The notes below the pieces were generated by a model. It was given only the letters and a program-made list of their open reading frames with translations. It ran no database searches and was not told the DNA's origin. A DNA stretch of 64,000 nucleotides from Liriodendron chinense (lineage: Eukaryota > Streptophyta > Magnoliopsida > Magnoliales > Magnoliaceae), in the NCBI GenBank assembly GCA_003013855.2, contig ML058526.1, forward strand, positions 62,001-126,000. Direction: 5' to 3'. The position numbers were made by a program, and so were the translations under genes. Position 1 is the stretch's first letter; each line of letters begins with the position of its first letter. Positions 39,630 through 48,555 of this stretch are shown here, piece after piece.

Positions 39630-39910
39630 ATAGGTCCGATTGATCGGACTGTGAACTCCGATTGATCGAAAATCGACCGATTGATCGAAAATCGGCCGAT
39701 TGATCGTAAAAGAGTCCAGAGATTTGCTATTTTCTGCCACTTATTCTGATTGATTGGACATGTTTTCGATTGATCGGACACCTCTTTCCGATTAATTGGA
39801 GGTGTTCTGATTGATCGAAAATATGTCCAGAGAATTCTGGTATTTCTGGTATGTACGATTGATGGTCAGATGGATCGTACACCCATCGAAAACTCCTCCG
39901 ATTGATCGAA
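39630..39910. repeat. CCGATTGATCGG array in a gypsy LTR
   Basis: About ten exact or degenerate copies of CCGATTGATCGG, interspersed with GTCCAGAGA spacers as in the Sirevirus LTR array at 9541-10160. Confidence 0.85.
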
Positions 39911-40178
39911 CACCTATCAGCGATCCATCAGAATTGTTGATTTCTTCATTTTCTTTTGTTTTCTCTTCGGATCTTCATTACTTCTTTCTCCCATCCTGTG
40001 GCACTTAGTTCTTTGATCTTCAATGCATACAAAGTGACTCTTTTAACCATGAATTGGTGAAATCTCCCTCTCATTCCTACAATCACAAAAACATGTATTA
40101 TATTAGTCTTTAAACATGAAAATCATGCATATAATGTGATGTAATGGGTCAGCAAATGGATAAAGTGGAGGCTCAGCA

Positions 40179-40193
40179 CACCCCCCAACCAGC
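40179..40193 (-). promoter_or_regulatory. Polypurine tract of element A
   Basis: On the minus strand this reads GCTGGTTGGGGGGTG directly before the LTR start TGCTGAGCC. Confidence 0.85.
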
Positions 40194-41315
40194 ATTTTGC
40201 TAGTCCCGAGCAAAACATGCGTGAAGCAAGTTCAATTTTCCAAGATCCAACTCTCCTTCAGAGACTATGCTTCTATTCACTCCAAGACATACAAGTGCAA
40301 AATCAGAAAAATTGGGTGATAGAAGCTGAAGCCTTAAATTCTCAAAACATAATAAGTGTCATATGAAATTCTCGCTGATTGATTGATATATACAGAAACT
40401 TGAACAATTTTAATCTAGTGTGTATAGTGATGGCTCATCTCATGAGTTTACGAGATCATCTTCTTCATAGATCAACTAAATTATGGATCTCAAGGTGTAC
40501 AGATCAACAACAAGCCTATGACAGGAATTTGCCTTACCGTCTTTTCGACGGCTTTCACACTATGTCCCATTTCCGGGTTTGGTTACGGGTAGACCATCCC
40601 TCGGTTGGTAATAGGTAGCCCTTTTCAGATTTTTCCACCATATTCTCAATCATTCCCATATTTTTATCCTTCCTTTCCTTTTCATACACATTAGATAGGA
40701 TTTTTAGAAATCCATATCTTTCATTATTTTTCCATGGACAAGGATGGACAAAGTACCCCGGCTTGGTTCCTCAACACCTCAAATCTAAGTCTAGCTAATC
40801 CACAAAGCTATATAATCCTTTCAAACCATGAAAATCGTGTAATGTGAACTAGGTGTAAAAGTGTTCAAATTTTATATCAATCATATAAATAGGAAAATTC
40901 ACATATAAAACCATTATATCAAAGGTAGTTCAAGACTTTCAACATCATTCACTTCGTATCTCTTTTCTTAGACTTGTATCATACCAAATGCATAGAAACA
41001 AAATTTTCTAAAAGAGTTTTGAATTTTCAGAAAAATTGAAAAAATTCTAACAAATTATGCTCGAAATGTCCACAAACGTTAGATGAGGAATCTTATCTCA
41101 CCCCCCAACCAAATCCTGTATTGTCCTCAATGTAAAAAGATATGCAATGAGCATGAACATGAGAGCAATGGTAAAATAAAAGAGAATGAGAACAATAGTA
41201 CCTGAGAGAGTCGATCATGGAAGTAGTACAACTCCGGCAACTAAACTACTAATAACCTAGAACAGAAAATCAAACAAAACCAAATCCTATGATATTCCTC
41301 CGTCAGACTAGGAGA
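40194..41315 (-). other. 3' UTR of element A with an internal second purine tract
   Basis: Non-coding and closely similar to 61970-62861 of element C. On the minus strand it starts after integrase with TTGAGGACAAT and TTTGGTTGGGGGGTGAGA (41113-41096), a second purine tract about 0.92 kb before the terminal one. No ORF. Confidence 0.8.
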
Positions 41316-42623
41316 TCAATCGTCCTGATACACAGGATCATCCAGAATGATGGATATGTCCTCTAAATCAAATTTCTCAACGAATGGTTTAAGGCGTTGT
41401 CCGTTCACTTTAAAACGGTTACAATTCGCTGCATTCTCTACCTCAATAGCCCCATTGGGAAAAATTTCTTTAACAATATATGGGTCGGTCCATCGAGATC
41501 GTAGTTTTCCTGAAAAAAGATGAAGTCGAGAATTATACAAGAGCACTTTTTTACATTCCTGAAAAGATTTCCTGAAGATGTGCTTGTCATGAAAGGCCTT
41601 CATCCTACTCTTGTAAATCCTTGAGTTCTCGTATGCATCATTCTGAATCTCGTCAAGCTCATTCATTTGGAGTTTACGAAGCTAGCTAGCCTTGTCAACA
41701 TTAAAGTTCAATGCCCGAATCGCCCAATAGGCTTTGTGTTCAATCTCCACAGGTAAGTGACAAGCTTTCTCATAGACAAGTCTATAGGGGAACATTCCAA
41801 TGGGGGTCTTGTAAGCGGTACGGTGAGCCCAAAGAGCATCGTCTAATCTCAGCGACCAATCTTTGCAATCCGGCCTTACCGTCTTTTCCAAAATTTGTTT
41901 GATTTTTCGATTGAAAATTTCAGCTTGCTCACTTGTCTGTGGGTGGTATGGGGTACTCACCCTATGTCTAATGCCATATTTCTTCATTAAGGCTTCGAAA
42001 GGCCTATTGCAAAAGTGAGAACCGCCATCACTAATGATGGCTCGAGGCGTTCCAAATCTGGAAAGTATGTTTTCTTTAAGAAACTTTTGAACCGTACGAT
42101 GATCGTTAGTTCTACATGGAATAACCTCTATCCACTTGGACACATAGTCTACGACGAGCAATATATAGACATGTCCAAAAGATGAGGGGAATAGTCCCAT
42201 GAAATCGATGCACCAACAGTCAAAGACTTTAAGATGTTGAATTAGGGTAAGAGCCATCATATTTCGATGGGACAATCCTCCTAGCTTTTGGCAATGCTCG
42301 CATGCTTTGCAAAACTCATGGGTGTCCTTTAACAAAGTGGGTCAATAAAAACCACATTGCAGAATTTTAGCAGTGGTTTTCTTGGCGGAAAAATGACCCC
42401 CACAAGCTTGATCATGGCAAAAGGAGATGATAGAATTAAGTTCATCATTAGGGATACATCTCCTAATAATTTGATCTAGATAATATTTAAAAAGTAAAGG
42501 TTCATCCCAGAAAAATCTGCGCACTTCCCTTAGAAATTTTCGTTTATCCTGCGTAGTCCAATGAGTCGGCATCGCACTTGTGGAAATATAGTTTGCAATA
42601 TCAGCATACCATGGTGGATGCAT
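41316..42623 (-). pseudogene. Element A integrase, two in-frame stops
   Basis: One frame from 42623 to 41316. The HHCC finger includes CHDQACGGHFSAKKT and CKACEHCQKLGG. The core has D in CIDFMGLFP, D in IISDGGSHF and E in QAEIFNRKI, where Athila elements usually have QVEVSNR. The C-terminus has RLHLFSGKLRSRWTDPY and ends DDPVYQDD. Stops lie at 42342-42344 (TGA, where a Trp of a YYWP-like motif is expected) and 41682-41684 (TAG). Confidence 0.9.
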
Positions 42624-43442
42624 GCAATAAAGAGTTGCTCATCAGGGAATGAGTCCTCAACAGGTGACTCGTTAATGGAATTAGGTAGGACTAGGCGGGA
42701 TAAATGATCAGCCACTACATTTTCTACTCCCTTCTTGTCCTTGATTTCCAAATCGAATTCTTGAAAGAGTAGGATCCATATAAGCAAACGGGGCTTGGCA
42801 TCCTTCTTAAAAAGAAGTGTTTCAGTGTCGCATGATCTGTGTAAACAATGACCTTGGATCCTATTAAGTAAGGCTAGAATTTGTCCAAGGCAAAAATGAC
42901 GGCTAAGAGTTCCTTCTCCGTAGTCGAGTAATTTACTTGGGCGGGATTCAAGGTCCTGCTTGCATAGTAGATAACGTGGGGCTTCTTATCCTTCTTTTGG
43001 CGTAGCACCACCCCAATAGCATAATTGCTCGCATTGCACATCAACTCAAAAGGTACAAATCAATCTGGTGGTTGCATGATAGGAGCGGTTGTCAACATGA
43101 CTTTTAGCTTTGAAAAAGCTAATTGACATTCGACACTCCACTCAAATTGGTTCTTCTTTTGGAGAAGGTTACATAAGGGCCTTGAGATATTACTGAAATC
43201 CTTTATGAACCTTCTATAAAAGCCGGCGTGTCCAAGGAAGGATCGCACATCGCGTATGCATTTGGGTGGTGGTAGATTGGAAATTATATCGATTTTGGCT
43301 TTATCTACCTCTATTACATTAAATGAGATGATTTGTCCAAGGACTATTCCTCTCTGTACCATGAAATGACACTTTTCCCAGTTTAAAATGAGGTTCTTCT
43401 CCTCACACCTTGTCAAGACCAATTTCAAGTGATTAAGGCATT
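42624..43442 (-). pseudogene. Element A RT C-terminus and RNase H
   Basis: 43442-43060 continues RT (CEEKNLILNWEKCHFMVQRG, SFLGHAGFYRRFIKDFS). RNase H follows with CNASNYAIGVVLRQKK, YYASRTLNPAQ and VIVYTDHATLKH. It contains a TAG near 42868 and frame slips near 42815 and 42630, and then reads EIKDKKGVENVVADHLSRL. The RT is cut at 43442 by element Y and continues at 54450. Confidence 0.88.
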
Positions 43443-43493
43443 TGTTATAGGCAAAATGGTGGAGATAAGATTTCACGCAGAAGTGCCCATTTG

Positions 43494-43694
43494 GCTCTCG
43501 AGATCATCTGATCAAGAGTCGCAGAACGGGTAAAAGTGGAGTGCTGGTTCGACTCTCGAGATCGTAAGCTCGGGAGTCTAAGAATGGATAAGTGCGGGAC
43601 GTCCATTCGACTCTCGAGATCATCTGATCGAGAGTCGAATATTGGATAAGTGTGGGACACCCACTCGACTCTCGAGCTCACCTGATCAGGAGTC
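43494..43694. repeat. Palindromic repeat block in the Y LTR
   Basis: Four units at about 43494-43521, 43550-43579, 43608-43637 and 43666-43694. The third is the most perfect, with CGACTCTCG and CGAGAGTCG as arms. Also present at 53421-53621 and, rearranged, at 63730-63870. Confidence 0.85.
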
Positions 43695-44285
43695 ATAGAT
43701 TGAAAAATATGGAGCAGCTATTCGCAAGTCTCGAGTCTTCATAACCGATAGTCAAATATGGCAAAGCTCGATCCGCGAGCAGACCTTCTCACAAGTCGTT
43801 GAAAGACGATTACATCTAAGTGTGTACTTGGACTCGCGACCACATTCTAACATGCGAGCAGCTTTCCTACGGTAATATCTCTTAGCTTTCGGTACTAGCA
43901 CCCGATTCCCGTCGAGCAGCTTGTCCAATCCCTCTGCGACACCAAGCAGGGCTACATCCAGTTCGGTGGTTTCCGTCTTGTCGGCGTCTCCTTCCTTTTC
44001 GGAAGCTATGACTCCAACTACGGCTTCCAGTTTATCATGACACATCAGCGCTATTACTACGCTTACTGGCAGCCCGTATAGGTCGGTTTTTGGGCTTATC
44101 TTCTCTAAATGGACTCGGATCTCAAGGGATTGCCATCAAGGGGCGTGATTGTTGAAATAAGTCATTGGGTTGGATCTGACTCTAAAGATAGGATCTTATC
44201 TCACGAAATCAGCAAGATCTCAGTATCGTATGCGACATCAGCGGGATTTCGATATCCTACGTAACAAATTGGATTGCTTCAGATC

Positions 44286-44293
44286 TATATAAA
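44286..44293 (+). promoter_or_regulatory. TATA box of element Y
   Basis: CTATATAAAGGGG, repeated at 54213-54220 in the 3' LTR and conserved in the solo LTR at about 63085-63095 (minus strand). Confidence 0.75.
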
Positions 44294-44520
44294 GGGGTGA
44301 CTCCATTAAGAGCAGGTACGCACACAACATTCAATCTTGGTCCCGTTTTGCTTGGCTTCTCTTCTTACTTTGGCCTGACTTAAGCATCGGAGGGCTAACG
44401 GCTGGTCCCCAGCCACCCTTAGTTGCTATCTGTCTTGCTTCAGGTTTGGTGGTGGAAATCCCTGCTGGAGTGAAGGAGAAAAGCCGGAGGATCTCGTTAC
44501 AAAATCTGACATTAACAGTT

Positions 44521-44538
44521 TGGCGCCGTCTGTGGGAA
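44521..44538 (+). promoter_or_regulatory. Primer-binding site of element Y
   Basis: TGGCGCCGTCTGTGGGAA, 3 nt after the LTR. This is the common plant gypsy (Tat-type) PBS; I did not identify the tRNA. Confidence 0.88.
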
Positions 44539-44591
44539 CGACTTGATCGTCAAAATCAATCGTGCTAACCACCGATCAAAATCCTTCGGCG

Positions 44592-46166
44592 ATGCCTCCT
44601 AAAAAGGCCGTTCATCCTTCAACTTCAAGGCAGCCACCACCTCCGCCTGATGAGACAGAATCCGTACCTGCCCTCCCACCTGCTCCGACGAATATCCCTC
44701 AAGGAGCCCCGAATATGCCATCAACAAACCCATTATTGGAGGCCTCTGGAAATCAAGATGATGTCCTACGTTTCCTCAGAAACACTCTCCTAACTCTAAA
44801 CGCCGGAGTTCAGGCGCTGTCAAATCGGCTTGATCAGCACTTCCCTGAACCGCAAAGACAACCCTCCGAAGGGTTACCACCGCAACCCATACCGGTAGCT
44901 TTCAGACATTCTATGGACGAACCACAGGTCCCACCACTTGGCGACCATCCCCCTGTGCCGTCTCCACATTCTATACATTCCAGTTCGTCTCGACAACCTC
45001 AACCGCAAGGCTCCACCGCCGAAACATCTAGCTATACCCTACCATGGGAAGGAGATCTCAAAAGAATCCAAGATCGTTTTGATGTCATGGAACAGCGATA
45101 CCAGGCAAATCAGCCATCTGCCGTCATGGCGGCGATACATCAATCTGAATCTCCCTTCACCAGCGAGGTCATGGAAGCCCCGTTACCCAGAAAGTATCGA
45201 GCGCCTGTTATCGCTCCGTACACAGGCATTGGCGACCCTCTGGAACATCTGGAAACATACAGGTCCCTCATGGAGTTGGAGGGACATGGTTCAGAAATCA
45301 TGTGTAGGGCTTTTCCCCTAACATTGAAGGATGCAGCTCGTACGTGGTTCCGGGGGTTAAAGCCCCGTTCCATCAGTTCCTTTTTCCAATTATCGGAGAT
45401 ATTCCTTTCTCAATTCATGGGAAGTATTCGCATTAAGAAGCCAGCCTCCCATCTGATGAATCTGAAACAGCAGCATGGGGAGACAATAAAGGAGTTCACA
45501 GTACGGTTCACTGCCGAAGCCGTTCAAACTGACGGTTACACTGAAGAAAAGGGTCTTACAGCCCTCATTGCCGGAATAACGAGCGAGAGATTCAGGTTTG
45601 CCTTAGATAAAAGCCCGCCGAAAACTATGGCAGAGTTCCAAGCCAAAGCTCAGAAATATATCAATGCAGAAGAAGTCGCATTGACACGCCATGGAGTACA
45701 GAGTAAGAAACGCAAGCTAGAAGGAATCTCTTCTACAGATAAGAAATACCGTCGTGACCAGCGCGATCGTTCTCCCAGGAAGCCTTACTCTGGTAAATAT
45801 CATAACTACACTCCTCTTAATCAGTCTCCTGAAAAGTTTCTAATGGAGATTAAACACAAGCCATATGTGAAGTGGCCTGCAAAGATCAAATCCGATCCCG
45901 AGAAGAGGGACAAGAGCAAGTTCTGTTACTTTCACAAAGATCACGGGCATAGGACCCAGGACTGCATCTCTCTACGAGACCATATCGAAGCCCTTATTCG
46001 AAAAGGCCATCTCCAGGATTATGTTGCTCGTAAAAATCGATCACCAGAAAGGGTGAAGACCTCATCTCGCCAAAAGGAACCGCCTCATCATCAAACCGAC
46101 CAAGAGGACGCTGAGCCCACGGGAGAAATTCGCACTATCGTCGGGGGACCTAGCTTGCGGGGGTGA
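44592..46166 (+). CDS. Element Y Gag
   Basis: First ATG at 44592 (MPPKKAVHPSTSRQ). A Pro-rich N-terminus is followed by the Gag core (YRAPVIAPYTGIGDPLEHLE, LKDAARTWFRGLKPRSISSF, FMGSIRIKKPASHLMNLKQ). The C-terminal zinc-binding motif is CYFHKDHGHRTQDC. The frame ends at a TGA near 46164. A frame change in a G run at ~46160 separates it from the pol frame, and the region to ~46300 is degenerate, whereas Tat elements often encode Gag and Pol in one frame. Confidence 0.92.
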   Translation: MPPKKAVHPSTSRQPPPPPDETESVPALPPAPTNIPQGAPNMPSTNPLLEASGNQDDVLRFLRNTLLTLNAGVQALSNRLDQHFPEPQRQPSEGLPPQPIPVAFRHSMDEPQVPPLGDHPPVPSPHSIHSSSSRQPQPQGSTAETSSYTLPWEGDLKRIQDRFDVMEQRYQANQPSAVMAAIHQSESPFTSEVMEAPLPRKYRAPVIAPYTGIGDPLEHLETYRSLMELEGHGSEIMCRAFPLTLKDAARTWFRGLKPRSISSFFQLSEIFLSQFMGSIRIKKPASHLMNLKQQHGETIKEFTVRFTAEAVQTDGYTEEKGLTALIAGITSERFRFALDKSPPKTMAEFQAKAQKYINAEEVALTRHGVQSKKRKLEGISSTDKKYRRDQRDRSPRKPYSGKYHNYTPLNQSPEKFLMEIKHKPYVKWPAKIKSDPEKRDKSKFCYFHKDHGHRTQDCISLRDHIEALIRKGHLQDYVARKNRSPERVKTSSRQKEPPHHQTDQEDAEPTGEIRTIVGGPSLRG

Positions 46167-46338
46167 CTCTCAAGCTTCAAGAAAAGCATACGCTCGAAAG
46201 GCGTCCAAAGAACCCCAGTAGATCTATTGGCTGGAACAAACGTCCAACTCATCGAAAGCGAGCCATCCTCCAATTTCTTTCACCCTCGAAGATGCAGCGG
46301 GAATTCACTTCCCTCATGAAGATTCCATCGTAGTCACA

Positions 46339-47109
46339 TTGAAGGTATCAAATTATCTGACTCATCGAATTATGGTGGATACAGGTAGCTCAGCTGATAT
46401 TTTGTATTTGGAGGCTTTCGACAAGATGGCACTTGCCAGAAGCCTCCTCAAGCCAGTATCGACCCCCCTTGTCGGCTTTGGAGGAGAGGTAGTAACACCT
46501 GAAGGAAGTATCGATCTCCCAGTCACTTTTGGAGAGAGTCCAGCGAAGACCACCGTCTTCGTAAACTTCCTCGTCGTGGATCGAAAATCAGCATATAACG
46601 CCATTTTGGGGCGGCCGTCTCTAACTAAGGTTGGAGCGGCCTTGCACCCTTCATATCTGTGTGTTAAATTTCCTACCCCAAATGACATCGGGGTCGTGCG
46701 AGGAAGTCAGCAGGAGGCACGGTCCTGTTACCAGATAGCCCTCCAAGATCGAAAGAAGGCTCAAGCGACGCCCGTCATGGAAATAGCTCAAGGATCACCC
46801 GACGTTCCCTCAACCACCTCGTTGGATCCGAGAGAAAATGCTCTGAAGTCGGGAACTCCGGGGGAGGAAACAGTGGCGATCCACCTGACCGAAGACGACC
46901 CATCTAAGATCGTGTACATCGGGTCCTCCTTGACCAGTGTCCATCGTGAAGATTTGACCCGTTTCCTCACTGAATACAAGGATGTGTTTGCTTGGTCTCA
47001 TAAAGATATGCCAGGCATCGATCCCAATGTCATCGCACATCGTCTCAACATTGACCCGAAGCATAAACTCGTACATCAGAGTCGACGTGCCTTTACTGCA
47101 GAAAGATAA
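46339..47109 (+). CDS. Element Y protease and RT leader, ending at a premature TAA
   Basis: Aspartic protease motif MVDTGSSADILYLEAFDKM, with distal AILGRPSLTKVGA. It is followed by the linker leading to RT (EYKDVFAWSHKDMPGIDPNV). The frame is stopped by TAA at 47107-47109 and the next ORF continues in the same frame without loss of bases, so this is a point mutation, best explained as CAA to TAA. Confidence 0.9.
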   Translation: MKVSNYLTHRIMVDTGSSADILYLEAFDKMALARSLLKPVSTPLVGFGGEVVTPEGSIDLPVTFGESPAKTTVFVNFLVVDRKSAYNAILGRPSLTKVGAALHPSYLCVKFPTPNDIGVVRGSQQEARSCYQIALQDRKKAQATPVMEIAQGSPDVPSTTSLDPRENALKSGTPGEETVAIHLTEDDPSKIVYIGSSLTSVHREDLTRFLTEYKDVFAWSHKDMPGIDPNVIAHRLNIDPKHKLVHQSRRAFTAER

Positions 47110-47826
47110 ATGGCAATCAAAACTGAAGTTGAGAAGCTGCTCACGGCTAATTTCATAAAAGAAGTTGACTACCCAGAGTGGGTCGCCAACGTAGTTCTCG
47201 TCCAGAAAGCTAATGGCAAATGGAGGATGTGCGTCAACTATTCAGACTTGAACAAAGCATGTCCCAAAGATAGCTTTCCGACACCGCGGATCGACCAGTT
47301 GGTCGACTCAACAGCTGGACATGCTCTCCTCAGCTTTATAGATGCCTATTCTGGTTACAACCAGATTATGATGCATCCACCTGATAGCCAGCATACTGCC
47401 TTCATCACAGATCGAGGATTATATTGCTACCAGGTAATGCCGTTCGGTCTTAAAAATGCAGGGGCCACTTATCAACGTCTTGTCAACAAAATATTCGCTG
47501 CTCAAATCGGTAGGAATATGGAAGTGTATGTTGACGATATGCTCGTGAAAAGCATCGTTGAAGATAACCACATTTCTGATCTTCGAGAAGCCTTTGATCT
47601 GATGAGGAAGTATCAAATGAAATTAAACCCAGAAAAATGCGCGTTTGGAGTGTCTGCAGGGAAATTTCTTGGGTTCATGGTTGGCCAGCGTGGAATTGAG
47701 GCGAATCCCGAAAAGATTAAAGCATTGATAGAGATGAAATCCCCCGTTACCCTGAAGGACGTCCAGCGTCTGGCTGGTCGCATCGCATCATTGAACAGGT
47801 TCATCTCGCGAGCATCTGACAAGTGA
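47110..47826 (+). CDS. Element Y reverse transcriptase
   Basis: Contains WRMCVNYSDLNKACPKDSFP, FIDAYSGYNQIMMHPPD, VMPFGLKNAGATYQRLVNK and the catalytic YVDDMLVKS, all with expected spacing. Same frame as the protease and RNase H ORFs. It ends at TGA 47824-47826, where relatives have Cys. Confidence 0.93.
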   Translation: MAIKTEVEKLLTANFIKEVDYPEWVANVVLVQKANGKWRMCVNYSDLNKACPKDSFPTPRIDQLVDSTAGHALLSFIDAYSGYNQIMMHPPDSQHTAFITDRGLYCYQVMPFGLKNAGATYQRLVNKIFAAQIGRNMEVYVDDMLVKSIVEDNHISDLREAFDLMRKYQMKLNPEKCAFGVSAGKFLGFMVGQRGIEANPEKIKALIEMKSPVTLKDVQRLAGRIASLNRFISRASDK

Positions 47827-48552
47827 TTGCCCTTCTTCAAACTCCTTCGTGCAACGGCCAAGTCTGATTGGAAGTGGACACCTCAGTGTGAAGAAGCTTT
47901 TCAACAACTGAAGCAATACATGAGCGCTCCCCCCATTTTATCTAAACCTGTAGCACATGAGCAACTCATTCTTTATTTATCTGTGTCTTCCATGGCCGTT
48001 AGCGCTGCTTTAATAAGAGAAGATTCCGGGGTGCAAAGGCCCGTTTATTATATCAGTCGAGCAATGGTCGATGCAGAAACTAGGTATTCTGATATGGAGA
48101 AACTGGCTCTAGCCTTAGTCACGGCGACTCGAAAACTGCGACCATACTTTCAAGCCCATGCTATTTTAGTACCAACAAATCATCCACTACGACAAGTCCT
48201 TAAAAAACCTGAGGCTTCCAAGCGCTTAACTAAATGGGCGGTCGAGATCAGTGAGCATGATATCTCATTCTGTCCTAGGACCGCAGTCAAGGGCCAGGCC
48301 GTGGCTGACTTCATCGCCGAATTTACATGTTCTTCTGAAGATAATGTCATGACCAGCGACCAGCCTCCTTGGTCGCTCTTCGTGGACGGGTCGTCGCGGG
48401 CCACTGGCAGTGGAGCGGGCCTGATTTTAGTGGCTCCCGACGGGTCACATTTTCAATATGCTCTGCGTTTCGAATCACGCGTCTCCAATAATGAAGCAGA
48501 ATATGAGGCCCTGATTGTTGGCCTCGAACTGGCCATTGTCCTCGCAGTCTAG
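47827..48552 (+). CDS. Element Y RNase H and start of second RNase H
   Basis: The first RNase H (ILYLSVSSMAVSAALIRED, RPVYYISRAMVDAETRY) is of the degenerate Tat type. The second begins with WSLFVDGSSRATGSGAGLIL and NNEAEYEALIVGLELA. It is stopped by TAG at 48550-48552, fitting a CAG-to-TAG change, and continues in frame downstream. Confidence 0.9.
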   Translation: MPFFKLLRATAKSDWKWTPQCEEAFQQLKQYMSAPPILSKPVAHEQLILYLSVSSMAVSAALIREDSGVQRPVYYISRAMVDAETRYSDMEKLALALVTATRKLRPYFQAHAILVPTNHPLRQVLKKPEASKRLTKWAVEISEHDISFCPRTAVKGQAVADFIAEFTCSSEDNVMTSDQPPWSLFVDGSSRATGSGAGLILVAPDGSHFQYALRFESRVSNNEAEYEALIVGLELAIVLAV

Positions 48553-48555
48553 AAT

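Larger units (their letters stand above)
39236..40178 (-). mobile_element. Element A 3' LTR, proximal part
   Basis: On the minus strand it begins TGCTGAGCC at 40178 and aligns with the start of the other Athila-type LTRs (11631 and 54915). It holds a CCGATTGATCGG-type array at about 39630-39910. TATAAAAG follows at 39565-39558 in transcription order. Confidence 0.88.
43443..44517 (+). mobile_element. Element Y 5' LTR
   Basis: Starts TGTTATAGGC, ends TTAACA. U3 has four inverted-repeat units around CTCTCGAGATCATCTGATC (43494-43694, ~57-bp spacing). The TATA box is TATATAAA at 44286-44293. Confidence 0.95.

Noticed and set aside
43752..44045. 97-codon ORF repeated in both Y LTRs (53679-53972)
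   Set aside because: Antisense to Y transcription, inside U3, and duplicated only because it is in the LTR. No domain.
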